DNA of 33,791 nt from Deltaproteobacteria bacterium (GTDB lineage: Bacteria; Desulfobacterota; Desulfobacteria; Desulfobacterales; UBA11574), in NCBI GenBank assembly GCA_019310125.1, contig JAFDEW010000002.1, forward strand, positions 1 to 33,791, in the 5' to 3' direction. Both the position numbers and the translations under genes were made by a program. Shown here piece by piece: positions 15,676 to 24,270 of the stretch. Numbering within the stretch: the first letter of the stretch is position 1; each line of letters starts with the position of its first letter. The notes under the pieces were generated by a model that was given only the letters and a program-made list of their open reading frames with translations, did no database searches and had not been told where the DNA came from.

Positions 15676-16754
15676 TTCAACCCGGCTCTCCCACATGGCA
15701 CGCTTCCGAAGTATATCTTCAATCTGAGGGGAATTCTACATCTTCTCCTAAACTAATTAAAAATGAAATTGTTAATGGGAAGGTGCTCAAGTCGTTTTCT
15801 TTAAGTAAATACCTTCTTTTTATTAAGGGGAAAAAGGTTATCGCCGGAACCCATGTTCCTCTACGCGAAGGGATGAAACTGTCTTTAAAAGTAGAAGAAG
15901 TATCTCCAAATCCAATCCTTAAACTCCTTGACACAAAAATTAACAGCCGTGACGCTGTTAATATATCTATGATACTTTCCGCAATCAAAGAAAATCTCTG
16001 GAAGTCGCTGTGTGAAGGGTTAAACCATGACCCGCTTTTTGGAACCGACATAAAACAATTCAAACAATTGATAAATGCTTTGTCCCAAAGATTGTTTTTA
16101 AAACCCGAGCCGGATTTATTAAGAGGAATTATTGAGAACTCCGGTTTTTGCTGGGAGGCCAAACTCAAAAATCTATTTCTTCGGAAAACAACGGGCAAAA
16201 ATAATATTAACAAGTTGGCAACAAAAGATTTAAAAGGTCTTGGATCAAAGATATTATCACTTATGGAAGGAAAGGAAGCTCTCCTGAAGAGATTTTTATC
16301 GGCCATTGAAAATATCCAGCTTCTGAATCATATGGGATTGGAACAGGAAAGGAAACTATTTATTCCCATACCGATTCAATTTCCCGACGGCTTTTTTACG
16401 GTCGGTCAATTATTAATACAACTCAATCAAAAGAAAAGTGGAGATCATGAAGAGGAAAAAAGGGACAAGGATTTATTCAAAATAAGTTTTTTACTGGAAT
16501 TGTCCAATCTTGGATCCCTAAGATCCGATCTGACGATTAAAGGAAAAGAAATCTATGGAAGGTTTATTCTGGCCAAGGATGAGGCAAAATTGATAGTTGA
16601 AGAAAACCTTCCGACGTTTATCAACACCCTGAAAAAAAAGGGCTTTTCCGTCCCGCAGATGGAGTGCCAAGTCAGGTCGCCAGAGATTGTAACCCAATCG
16701 CTCGTTAAAGAAATTATAAAGGAGGAAGGCTGTACCATAAGCCTGGTTGCTTAG
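15672..16754 (+). CDS. FliK-like hook-length control domain protein
   Basis: This 360-residue protein starts at TTG, which overlaps the previous stop and has GAAGGTG just upstream. The C-terminal part (about 265-350) fits the FliK C-terminal fold: LELSNLGSLRSDLTIKGKEI, FILAKDEAKLIVEENL and NTLKKKGFSVPQ, the pattern by which FliK contacts FlhB. The N-terminal half is not recognised. It is followed immediately by a gene for an isolated FlhB C-terminal domain, the same pairing seen for ylqG-ylqH in Bacillus. It could be a second substrate-specificity switch protein; the canonical fliK is probably upstream of the window. Confidence 0.65.
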   Translation: MIQPGSPTWHASEVYLQSEGNSTSSPKLIKNEIVNGKVLKSFSLSKYLLFIKGKKVIAGTHVPLREGMKLSLKVEEVSPNPILKLLDTKINSRDAVNISMILSAIKENLWKSLCEGLNHDPLFGTDIKQFKQLINALSQRLFLKPEPDLLRGIIENSGFCWEAKLKNLFLRKTTGKNNINKLATKDLKGLGSKILSLMEGKEALLKRFLSAIENIQLLNHMGLEQERKLFIPIPIQFPDGFFTVGQLLIQLNQKKSGDHEEEKRDKDLFKISFLLELSNLGSLRSDLTIKGKEIYGRFILAKDEAKLIVEENLPTFINTLKKKGFSVPQMECQVRSPEIVTQSLVKEIIKEEGCTISLVA

Positions 16755-17033
16755 ATGACGGCAAGAAAAAGACAAGACACGGCGATTGCTTTAAAATATC
16801 GGCCAAAATCGGACAGCGCTCCCAAGGTCACTGCAAAGGGCAAGGGCAAAGTGGCTGAAAAGATCATTGAGATTGCAAAGAAGAATAATATCTACATACA
16901 CAATGATCCTGACTTGATTGAGATTTTATCACAACTTGATATAAATGATGAGATTCCCCCGGATCTTTATATAGTTGCTGCAGAGTTGCTGGCATTCGTA
17001 TATTCCTTAAATAGCGGCAAAAACTTCCAATAG
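16755..17033 (+). CDS. Free-standing FlhB C-terminal domain protein (FlhX/YlqH type)
   Basis: The 92-residue product aligns along its length to the part of FlhB that follows the NPTH cleavage site. Shared segments are TAIALKY against LAVALTY, APKVTAKGKGKVAEKI against APKLIAKGAGKIAKKI, and the ending NDEIPPDLYIVAAELLAFVY against GQEIPPILFQAVAEILAYVY. It has no membrane region and no NPTH motif. Family knowledge: such proteins can replace the cleaved FlhB fragment in the export gate. It abuts the FliK-like gene with no gap and ends its operon. Confidence 0.88.
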   Translation: MTARKRQDTAIALKYRPKSDSAPKVTAKGKGKVAEKIIEIAKKNNIYIHNDPDLIEILSQLDINDEIPPDLYIVAAELLAFVYSLNSGKNFQ

Positions 17034-17130
17034 GCAGTTATTTCCGCTTGTTTTTTGCAGAGAAATTTATCCCTTCGAAAATTAATAAGTATTATCAGTA
17101 CATTGTAATGATCTATCAATTTATATTTTT

Positions 17131-17146
17131 TGGCATTAAAATTGCT
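17131..17146 (+). promoter_or_regulatory. Sigma-54 promoter upstream of flgF
   Basis: TGGCAT at 17131-17136 and TTGCT at 17142-17146 are 5 nt apart, the exact RpoN spacing, within an AT-rich 198-nt gap. The start of transcription would be near 17157, about 75 nt before flgF. It would drive flgF-flgG-flgA-flgH-flgI and perhaps flgJ. Confidence 0.8.
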
Positions 17147-17231
17147 ATTAATATGTCAGAAACAAAATGGAGAAAAAATAACCGATTATTATCAGACATA
17201 ATGAGAGATTAAGAAAAAAGGAGAAATAAGA

Positions 17232-17918
17232 TTGATATCAGGAAGCTATAATCTAATTGACGGTTCTTTAACTCAACAGCTGAAGTTTGAAACCGTTGCC
17301 AACAACATGGCAAATATGAATACCAATGGCTTTAAGAAAAATATCATCTCTTTTAATGAGGCGCTCGAGATGAATAGTATATCAAAAATTGACTTTACCC
17401 AGGGCCCTGTTAGATATACCGGTAACGAACTGGATGTGGCATTGGATTCCAAAGGATTTTTTAAGATCCAAACTGCCAACGGGATACGATATACAAGAGA
17501 CGGCGCATTTAAGCTTGATGAAACAGGTACCCTGGCAACATGGAATGGAGATAGCGTATTGGGGCAAAACGGACCGATCACAATAGATGGAAGTAAAGTG
17601 TCCATCGGAGGTGACGGTCAGGTTCAAGTTGATGGCGAGTCTGTGGATAGACTGATGGTTGTGGATTTTGAAAGTCCTCAGCTTCTTAAAAAAGAGGGTG
17701 GGTCATGTTACTCTTACACGGGAGAAGAAAATGAAATATCCACGGTGGAGAATGTCAGGGTTCAGCAGAATTATTTAGAAAGTTCCAATGTGAATTCCAC
17801 GGAAGAAATGATCAAGATGATAGAGACATACCGGGTATTTGAGTCGGTACAAAAAGCGATTCAGTCGATTGATAAAGTTACTGACAAAATGGTTAACGAT
17901 TATGGTTTGGTTCCATAG
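17232..17918 (+). CDS. flgF: Flagellar proximal rod protein FlgF
   Basis: This 228-residue rod protein uses a TTG start with AAGGAG 8 nt upstream. It begins with the rod-family helix (YNLIDGSLTQQLKFETVANN and MANMNTNGFKK), has the central D1 segment ELDVALDSKGFFKIQTANG, and ends with the D0 C-helix signature QQNYLESSNVNSTEEMIKMI followed by ETYRVFESVQKAI. Assignment as FlgF rather than FlgG rests on its shorter length and its place directly before a clear flgG. It is exported through the flagellar T3SS to the periplasm. Confidence 0.9.
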   Translation: MISGSYNLIDGSLTQQLKFETVANNMANMNTNGFKKNIISFNEALEMNSISKIDFTQGPVRYTGNELDVALDSKGFFKIQTANGIRYTRDGAFKLDETGTLATWNGDSVLGQNGPITIDGSKVSIGGDGQVQVDGESVDRLMVVDFESPQLLKKEGGSCYSYTGEENEISTVENVRVQQNYLESSNVNSTEEMIKMIETYRVFESVQKAIQSIDKVTDKMVNDYGLVP

Positions 17919-17932
17919 AGGAGGAGATAACT

Positions 17933-18715
17933 ATGTTAAGAGGATTGTGGTCGGCGGCATCCGGAATGTCCGCCCAGAAATTGACCATCGATGTTATTGC
18001 AAATAACCTGGCCAACGTAAATACCGCCGGTTTTAAAAAGAGCAGAACCGATTTTCAGGACTTGATGTATCAGACCATCAGTGAGGCCGGGGCCACAACA
18101 GAAAGCGGAGGGCAAATTCCGGTGGGCATTCAGGTGGGCATGGGAACCATGCCTGTTGGAGTGCATAAGGTTTTTGGACAGGGGGATTTTGAAGAAACAA
18201 AGAACGAACTGGATCTGGCTATCGAGGGAAAAGGTTTCTTCAAGGTAATTAGTAATGAAGAGGAAGTCTATTCAAGGGCCGGTAATTTTAAACTGGATGC
18301 CGATAGAAATATTGTTACGCCAAATGGAGACAAATTGCAGCCGGAGATGACCATTCCGGAAAATACGGTTTCCATTAGTATTGACGGCAATGGAACCGTA
18401 ACAACATTTGATCCTGAAGGAACCGGAACTTCCCTCGGTGCTATAGAGCTATATACCTTTCCCAACCCTGCGGGACTTTTCAGCCAGGGACATAATTTAT
18501 ACAGAGCTACCGACGGATCCGGAGAGGGCGTTTCCGGAACTCCCGGCTCAGATGGTGTGGGAACCATCGTTCAGGGATTTGTAGAGGTTTCTAATGTGGA
18601 TGTTGTTAAAGAAATGGTTTCCATGATCATGGCCCAGAGGGCTTATGAGATCAACAGCAAGGCAATAAAAACGGCAGACAGCATGATGCAGATCGTGAAT
18701 AATATATCAAGGTAA
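17933..18715 (+). CDS. flgG: Flagellar distal rod protein FlgG
   Basis: FlgG is 260 residues, the classic length. It starts MLRGLWSAASGMSAQKLTID and has IANNLANVNTAGFKKSR, the GQIPVGIQVGMG segment with the FlgG-specific insertion GDFEETKNELDLAIEGKGFF, and the C-terminal signature VQGFVEVSNVDVVKEMVSMI with MAQRAYEINSKAI. It forms the distal rod through the P and L rings. The ATG has GAGGAG upstream and is 14 nt after flgF. No oddities were seen. Confidence 0.97.
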   Translation: MLRGLWSAASGMSAQKLTIDVIANNLANVNTAGFKKSRTDFQDLMYQTISEAGATTESGGQIPVGIQVGMGTMPVGVHKVFGQGDFEETKNELDLAIEGKGFFKVISNEEEVYSRAGNFKLDADRNIVTPNGDKLQPEMTIPENTVSISIDGNGTVTTFDPEGTGTSLGAIELYTFPNPAGLFSQGHNLYRATDGSGEGVSGTPGSDGVGTIVQGFVEVSNVDVVKEMVSMIMAQRAYEINSKAIKTADSMMQIVNNISR

Positions 18716-18720
18716 TGATT

Positions 18721-19476
18721 ATGGATAAAACAATGCGCAGTATGTTTTTTATGATCTTATTTTTGGGGCCTTGTATGTCTTATATAGCGCAACCGGTCGC
18801 CGGTGAAGATATTCAAAGAGTAATAAAACAAAGCAATCAATCCATACAAGAGTCTATATTCCGGAAGAACTTTAAAGAATATGTTTGCCGGAAGTTGAGA
18901 AAAGCGGAGCCTGATGTGGTTGTGTCCAGATTTAAAATCAAAGGCAACAGACCGGTTCCTGCCGGAAAGATAAGTTTTAAGTTGTTCCAAAAAAACAGAA
19001 TAAGGCCGAAAGGGCGTGTAAAAATAATCGCCGCCGTTAACGTAAATGGACAGGTAGAAAATGAAGTTTTGCTTTCAGGTTATATTGATGTATTTGAATC
19101 CGTGGTTTGTACTTCTCGCAATTTAAAAAGGGGAGAGGCTATAGAAAAGGACGATGTTTATTTAGCAAGAAGAAATGTTTCTCGCTTATCTCAAAAGGTT
19201 ATCACCCATATGGACAAGGCGGAAGGACTAAGGGCAAAACATAATATAAAGGCGGATACCTGTCTTAAAGAGTGGATGCTGGAAAAAGCTCCGGTCGTAG
19301 AAAAGGGAGATCTTATTACAATTTATGCGGAATCCGCTGATCTCAAAGTGACGGCGCCGGGCAGGGTTTTGATGAAAGGTTGTATAGGAGAGATTATAAA
19401 AGTTCAAAACTTGATGAGCAAAATGAATATTTACGCAACAGTCGTTAATAATTCTACGGTAATGGTAGAATTTTAA
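18721..19476 (+). CDS. flgA: Flagellar P-ring assembly chaperone FlgA
   Basis: From ATG 18721 (AAGG 8 nt upstream) the product is 251 residues with a signal peptide (MFFMILFLGPCMSYIAQPVAG). It contains a middle SAF-like region and the C-terminal FlgA domain: SRNLKRGEAIEKDDVYLARR, LRAKHNIKADTCLKEWML, VEKGDLITIYAESADLKVTA, and GCIGEIIKVQNLMSKMNIYA. FlgA is the periplasmic chaperone that helps FlgI assemble. ATG 18715 overlaps the flgG stop but is too close to the AAGG. The neighbouring flgH and flgI complete the ring module. Confidence 0.93.
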   Translation: MDKTMRSMFFMILFLGPCMSYIAQPVAGEDIQRVIKQSNQSIQESIFRKNFKEYVCRKLRKAEPDVVVSRFKIKGNRPVPAGKISFKLFQKNRIRPKGRVKIIAAVNVNGQVENEVLLSGYIDVFESVVCTSRNLKRGEAIEKDDVYLARRNVSRLSQKVITHMDKAEGLRAKHNIKADTCLKEWMLEKAPVVEKGDLITIYAESADLKVTAPGRVLMKGCIGEIIKVQNLMSKMNIYATVVNNSTVMVEF

Positions 19477-19491
19477 AAACGGGAGAAACAA

Positions 19492-20208
19492 ATGACCCAC
19501 AGGAAATACATTATTTTATTTATGGCATTAATTTTTCTGACCGGTTGTGCCGGTGGTCTAAAAAGTGCTTCCGACACGAATGAAAATAAGATGGTTCATC
19601 ATCGGCAATTCCCATCTTATAAACCTCCTATGCCTGCCGAGGGATCTTTGTGGTCAGAGGCTTCGGGGATCAGCCTGTTTCCGGACAGGAGGGCAAGAAA
19701 ACTAGGCGATATTGTTATTGTTAGAATTGTGGAGGATCCGGAAGCAGAATTAAATGCAAATACCAAAACCAGTCGATCATCAAGTGTAGGCGCAGCCAAA
19801 CTGAAGTTTTTGGGCTACATGAAAGCCCTTGCTGAAAAGAATCCGAGGCTTGCCCAGAATCCCGGGGAAGATGATCTATTCTCGGCGTCCTTAGGCATGA
19901 ATTTTGATGGTAAAGGTTCCAGTGACCGGGACGGACATTTAAAGGCATATATTTCCGCCATGGTAGAAAAGGTTCTTTTAAACGGCAATCTTTATGTGGT
20001 CGGAAAAAGACAGATCAAGGTCAATAATGAAACACAGTATATAACTCTTTCAGGCATAATAAGGCCTGAGGACATAAGTACAACCAATGAGATCTCTTCT
20101 ACATATGTGGCTGACGCCAGGATAACTTATACAGGTATCGGTCCTGTGGCGGACAAACAAAAACCGGGATGGTTAGGGAGGATAGTCGATCATGTGTGGC
20201 CGTTTTAA
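19492..20208 (+). CDS. flgH: Flagellar L-ring lipoprotein FlgH
   Basis: FlgH (238 residues) begins with a lipoprotein signal peptide ending in the lipobox LTGC, so the mature protein carries lipid on Cys19 in the outer membrane. Family signatures include SLWSEASGISLFPDRRARKL with GDIVIVRIVED, the middle FDGKGSSDRDG, and YVVGKRQIKVNNETQYITLS followed by GIIRPEDI. It forms the outer-membrane bushing of the rod. The 3' end overlaps flgI by 17 nt. Confidence 0.96.
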   Translation: MTHRKYIILFMALIFLTGCAGGLKSASDTNENKMVHHRQFPSYKPPMPAEGSLWSEASGISLFPDRRARKLGDIVIVRIVEDPEAELNANTKTSRSSSVGAAKLKFLGYMKALAEKNPRLAQNPGEDDLFSASLGMNFDGKGSSDRDGHLKAYISAMVEKVLLNGNLYVVGKRQIKVNNETQYITLSGIIRPEDISTTNEISSTYVADARITYTGIGPVADKQKPGWLGRIVDHVWPF

Positions 20209-21358
20209 AATTATACTTCTATTTCTTTTGGTTCTCAGTTTTAATTTTCCGGCAGCGGGCATGGCAGCAAGGATAAAGGATATTTCCTCGATCAAAGGGG
20301 TCAGGCCTAATCAGCTTTTTGGCTATGGTCTGGTGATTGGTCTCTTTGGCAGTGGGGATAAAGGTGGGAGCAGTTTTACTCAAAAGGGTCTGGCGAATAT
20401 GCTGGAACATATGGGAATTAACGTCAATCCTGAAGATATAAAAGCAAAAAATGTTGCCGCAGTTATTGTGAGTGCAACGTATCCTCCTTTTGCAAGGATC
20501 GGGAAAAAAATCGATGTGACCCTGTCATCCATCGGTGATGCCAAAAGCCTGCTGGGAGGCACGCTTTTATTGACACCTTTGAAAGGTGTGGATAGCAAAG
20601 TTTATGCCTTGGCTCAGGGCCCCGTGGTCATTGGTGGTTATGCCGTCGGTGGTGCTGCAGGGGGAGGGGTCGGGAAAAATCATACCACGGTAGGAAGAAT
20701 CAGTGGGGGAGCGACCATAGAAAGAGAGATTCCGCTGTCGATAATGGATAAGAAAGAAATGACGATCATTTTGAATAATCCGGATTTTAATACCGCCGCA
20801 AGGGCTGCCCAGGCCATTAACTCGCAAATCGGGGAGGGCATTGCCAGAGCCATAGACCCGGGTACCTTGAGTCTCAACATTCCTGAAAAGTTTCAAGACA
20901 AAGTGGTCAAACTTATTGCTCAAATCGGGGACCTTGAAGTTGTGCCCGATTGCGTGGCAAAGGTTATCGTCAATGAAAAGACGGGAACCGTTGTGGTCGG
21001 AGAAAATGTCAGGATACAGAAAGTTGCCGTTGCTCATGGGAATTTGAGCATTCAGATAAAAGAGACAAAACAGGTGTCACAGCCACTTCCCTTTGCCCCG
21101 CCAGGAAGAGGGGCTGGTGCTACCCAAATGGAAGGGGGCACAATAGTAGCACCGGGAGGAAGTACCGTTGTTACCCCGGATAGCGATGTAGGAGTTACCG
21201 AGGAGGATAATCGTCTTGTTTTGATTCCGGAAGGAAGGACTATCGGAGAGCTGGTCAAGGCATTAAATGCAATTGGCGTTACTCCCAGAGATCTCATCAC
21301 AATTCTACAGGCCATAAAAGCGGCAGGTGCGCTCCAGGGGGATCTGCAAATTATATAA
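20192..21358 (+). CDS. flgI: Flagellar P-ring protein FlgI
   Basis: FlgI (388 residues) starts with a signal peptide (FKIILLFLLVLSFNFPAAGM). It contains the strongly conserved body: RIKDISSIKGVRPNQLFGYG, LVIGLFGSGDKG, AAVIVSATYPPFARIGKKID, and the C-terminal RTIGELVKALNAIGVTPRDL with ILQAIKAAGAL. It polymerises in the periplasm as the peptidoglycan-level ring around the rod. ATG 20192 lies inside the flgH end, with GGGAGG about 10 nt upstream. It is followed by about 145 nt without a gene before flgJ. Confidence 0.97.
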   Translation: MCGRFKIILLFLLVLSFNFPAAGMAARIKDISSIKGVRPNQLFGYGLVIGLFGSGDKGGSSFTQKGLANMLEHMGINVNPEDIKAKNVAAVIVSATYPPFARIGKKIDVTLSSIGDAKSLLGGTLLLTPLKGVDSKVYALAQGPVVIGGYAVGGAAGGGVGKNHTTVGRISGGATIEREIPLSIMDKKEMTIILNNPDFNTAARAAQAINSQIGEGIARAIDPGTLSLNIPEKFQDKVVKLIAQIGDLEVVPDCVAKVIVNEKTGTVVVGENVRIQKVAVAHGNLSIQIKETKQVSQPLPFAPPGRGAGATQMEGGTIVAPGGSTVVTPDSDVGVTEEDNRLVLIPEGRTIGELVKALNAIGVTPRDLITILQAIKAAGALQGDLQII

Positions 21359-21504
21359 CTCAAGGGAAATGCCTAAAATGAGCTAAAATGCCTAAAATAT
21401 TAAAGGAATTTCATATTCTTTCCAAATTGGATTCGAACCTTTATCGAAAGAGATGAATATTAAATAATTCAAAAGCAGGATTTAGGTAAAAGGGGGAAAG
21501 TAGA

Positions 21505-21786
21505 ATGGTAAAATCGGTGGCCGCAAGCCCTGAACTAACAGGATTACCCAAAGATGTGTCTCAAGCGAAACTTAAGAAAACCTGTGCGGAGTTTGAATCG
21601 ATTTTTATAACCTATATGTTGAAATCCATGAGTACGGCCATGGATGATGACCCCCTTTTGGGAAATGACAATGAAAGCAAGATCATTAAATCCATGTTTA
21701 ATGAAAATCTTGCACAGGAAATTTCAAGAGGTGGGGGCATGGGACTGGGAAGTATGCTTTTTGAAAGTCTGAAAGATAAAGCTTAA
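21505..21786 (+). CDS. flgJ: Rod-binding protein, FlgJ N-terminal type (no muramidase domain)
   Basis: The 93-residue product corresponds only to the rod-cap half of FlgJ, with KKTCAEFESIFITYMLKSMS, then the helical region and the MFNENLAQEISRGGGMGLGS motif. The glucosaminidase half of enterobacterial FlgJ is absent, which is common outside gamma-proteobacteria. A separate lytic transglycosylase is encoded at 26011-26790 in the same cluster and may supply the wall-cutting activity (inferred). A ribosome site AGGGGGAAAG precedes the ATG. Confidence 0.9.
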   Translation: MVKSVAASPELTGLPKDVSQAKLKKTCAEFESIFITYMLKSMSTAMDDDPLLGNDNESKIIKSMFNENLAQEISRGGGMGLGSMLFESLKDKA

Positions 21787-21814
21787 TCCGGATAAATCAT
21801 AACCAAAAATGTTT

Positions 21815-21880
21815 GCCACAAAGACACTAAGACACGAAGGGTTTTATTATTCTTTTTTCGTGCCTTGGTGCCTTAGTGGC
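21815..21880. repeat. Second copy of the palindromic 'GCCACAAAGACAC' repeat
   Basis: The left arm 21815-21839 and right arm 21856-21880 are imperfect inverted repeats around a 16-nt AT-rich loop. The arms match the 8830-8902 element closely, including the CACGAAG end. It fills most of the 206-nt gap between flgJ and flgN; the rest shows no clear signal. Confidence 0.8.
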
Positions 21881-21992
21881 AGAATGGAAAAAAGTTTTGC
21901 CATAAAAGGCACAGAATTTATAAGTAAGAACTTAAAAATTACACTTCAGATAACACCATGAACTACCGATAAACAGAAAAGGGAGTTTATTC

Positions 21993-22478
21993 ATGGAAAA
22001 TGATGTCATTGGTTTGGTTGAAACGCTTTTTTTCAAAAAGATTATGCTATACAATGATCTTCTGCATTATTTTAAGGAAGAAAGAGAATCTCTTATCAAC
22101 ATAAATCTGGACAAACTGTGGAAAATATCTAAAGAAAAAGAGAAGGCGTGCTCAGAAATAATATCCACAAGACAGGAGATTATGTCTGCAGTTGGTTCAA
22201 AAGAAGATCACCAATCTTTTAATCTTAACCGAATAATGGAGTGTATCCCCGGAAAATATAAGACGGATTTTCAAAAGCTATACCTTAGGATTCTGAAACT
22301 AAAAGGTGAGATTGAGGTCTTAAGGATACAAAATATGACCGTTATAGATGATTCACTGGATTTTATGGATGAAATAATATCGATCATAACCGGAGAGACG
22401 GAATCCAGGATTATTTACAATGACAAATGCCGGTTTAGCAAATCGGGTCCCAATTTATTTTTAAACAGGGAGATTTGA
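21993..22478 (+). CDS. flgN: FlgN-like flagellar export chaperone
   Basis: This 161-residue, all-helical, charged protein fits the FlgN family: an N-terminal helix (VETLFFKKIMLYNDLLHYFK), the ESLININLDKLWKISKEKEK segment typical of the family, and a C-terminal amphipathic region. FlgN escorts FlgK and FlgL to the export gate, and here it directly precedes flgK. It starts at ATG 21993 with AAGGGAG upstream. FlgM would normally be encoded next to it but is not. Sequence conservation of FlgN is low, so position carries much of the weight. Confidence 0.8.
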   Translation: MENDVIGLVETLFFKKIMLYNDLLHYFKEERESLININLDKLWKISKEKEKACSEIISTRQEIMSAVGSKEDHQSFNLNRIMECIPGKYKTDFQKLYLRILKLKGEIEVLRIQNMTVIDDSLDFMDEIISIITGETESRIIYNDKCRFSKSGPNLFLNREI

Positions 22479-22480
22479 GC

Positions 22481-24247
22481 ATGTCAAGTTTGGGTATGGT
22501 ATTAAATATTGCAACAACTGCTTTGGCTGCCCAGCAGTATGGCATGGATGTTACCGCACACAATATTGCCAATGTTAATACAGAAGGCTATTCTCGACAA
22601 ATACCCACCCTTCAAGGAAAACAGGCTGTACTGTATCAAGGCGTGATTATGGGACTTGGTGTGAAAACGGAACAAGTCACCCGATCCGTTGACCAGTTTA
22701 TCGAAAACAAGCTTATGCAGGAAAAATCGAACCTGTCATCCTCCCAAGAGACGGAGAAATATATGCAGGTTCTGGAGGGTATTTTCAGCGAAAATTCTGA
22801 AGCCAGTATTAGTTCAATGCTGTCCGATTATTGGAAATTGTGGAATGATGTTTCCAACAACCCGTCAGGATCTTCGGAAAGGATTGCGCTTTATGAGCAT
22901 AGTCTGCTTATGTCAGAGCAATTTAAATCCTTGGGCCCGGATTTGAATCAGATTCAGACTGACATAACCCGTGCCGTAACTGTTGGCGTTGAAAGGATAA
23001 ACCAGATTACAAGCGAGATTGCACAGGTCAATGTTGAAATTGTGGGTATGGAAACGAATAATAACGTTGCCAATGATCTCAGAGATAAGCGCAATGCCCT
23101 GGTTTCGGAGCTGAATGAATACTTGGACATTAAGGCTTTTGAACAGAGCAATCACTCTCTAACTATTATATCGGTTAGAGGCTGTACACTGGTTCAGGGG
23201 GATGGCAACTATGAACTGGAAATGGGGGGGAGTAACGGAGATCGGGTAAGATGGCAGGATTCCGGTGGCAATTATGTTGATATTACAAACCATATAAGCA
23301 ACGGAAAGCTTGGCGCATGGCTCGATTTAAGAGATAATATCATTTCTAAATATGAACTGGATCTTGACGCAATGGCAAAGGAATTTATCTGGTCTGTCAA
23401 CCAACAGCACAGCCAGGGGGTGGGGCTTGAAGGATTCAGTACGGTCACGGGGACATATGCTGTATCAAACAGCGGAGAAGCACTCGGAACTCAAAATTCG
23501 GGACTCGATTACTACGAAAAAATATCCGACGGAAATTTTAATCTCTGGGTATATGATTCCAACGGAGCGGTTGTCGGCGGATCTGCAAACGTAATTACTA
23601 TTGATGCAGACACGGGAGGCACCACGCTGGCCTCACTTAGAAATGATATAAATGCCGTTGACAATATAAGTGCTTCTATAACCACAGACGGAAAACTAAT
23701 GATCGATGCTGACAGTGGATATACATTTGCCTTTTCCGATGACACAAGCAACGTCCTTGCGGCGCTCGGGGTAAATACATTTTTCAGTGGAAGTACCGCC
23801 GGAGATATTTCTGTAAATAGTGGAATTGTTGCGGACAAAAACCATATTGTCGCCGCCCGGATTGACGCTGCTACCGGGGAATTTGCCGCCGGCGATAATG
23901 ATAATGCTTTGGCAATGACCGATCTGCAATACACGTCCATGGATATTTCACAGTGGACCTGTGACAGGATCAATGGAAACACAAAAGGAAGTGTCACTAC
24001 GACAATTGAAGATTATTATCATTCCATGGTAGGCTCTATAGGAATCGTCTCTTCAAGCATCTCAAGAGACACGGAATTTAATGAGATGATGGTTAATGAA
24101 TTAAATACCTTGAGGAACAGTATTTCGGCGGTCTCCCTTGACGAGGAAATGACAAACCTAATAAAATATCAACATGCGTATCAAGCGGCGGCCAAGCTTA
24201 TAACCGTTTCAGATGAAATGCTTAATACTTTGATTTCGGCGAGATAG
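22481..24247 (+). CDS. flgK: Hook-filament junction protein FlgK (HAP1)
   Basis: From ATG 22481 the product is 588 residues. The N-terminus has the rod/hook family signature (TALAAQQYGMDVTAHNIANV and NTEGYSRQ) and the HAP1-specific GLGVKTEQVTRSVDQFIENK. The C-terminus ends MTNLIKYQHAYQAAAKLITV. The middle (about 325-470) is a longer Thr/Ser/Gly-rich variable domain exposed on the outside. A TTG at 22475 inside the flgN stop region is an inferior start. The gene is probably translationally linked to flgN. Confidence 0.95.
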   Translation: MSSLGMVLNIATTALAAQQYGMDVTAHNIANVNTEGYSRQIPTLQGKQAVLYQGVIMGLGVKTEQVTRSVDQFIENKLMQEKSNLSSSQETEKYMQVLEGIFSENSEASISSMLSDYWKLWNDVSNNPSGSSERIALYEHSLLMSEQFKSLGPDLNQIQTDITRAVTVGVERINQITSEIAQVNVEIVGMETNNNVANDLRDKRNALVSELNEYLDIKAFEQSNHSLTIISVRGCTLVQGDGNYELEMGGSNGDRVRWQDSGGNYVDITNHISNGKLGAWLDLRDNIISKYELDLDAMAKEFIWSVNQQHSQGVGLEGFSTVTGTYAVSNSGEALGTQNSGLDYYEKISDGNFNLWVYDSNGAVVGGSANVITIDADTGGTTLASLRNDINAVDNISASITTDGKLMIDADSGYTFAFSDDTSNVLAALGVNTFFSGSTAGDISVNSGIVADKNHIVAARIDAATGEFAAGDNDNALAMTDLQYTSMDISQWTCDRINGNTKGSVTTTIEDYYHSMVGSIGIVSSSISRDTEFNEMMVNELNTLRNSISAVSLDEEMTNLIKYQHAYQAAAKLITVSDEMLNTLISAR

Positions 24248-24270
24248 GCTATGAATAAGGAGTTTGTTAT

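Noticed and set aside
21965-21972. Sigma-28 promoter -10 (ACCGATAA) upstream of flgN
   Set aside because: No matching -35 at 11 nt, and the start would fall on the ribosome site.
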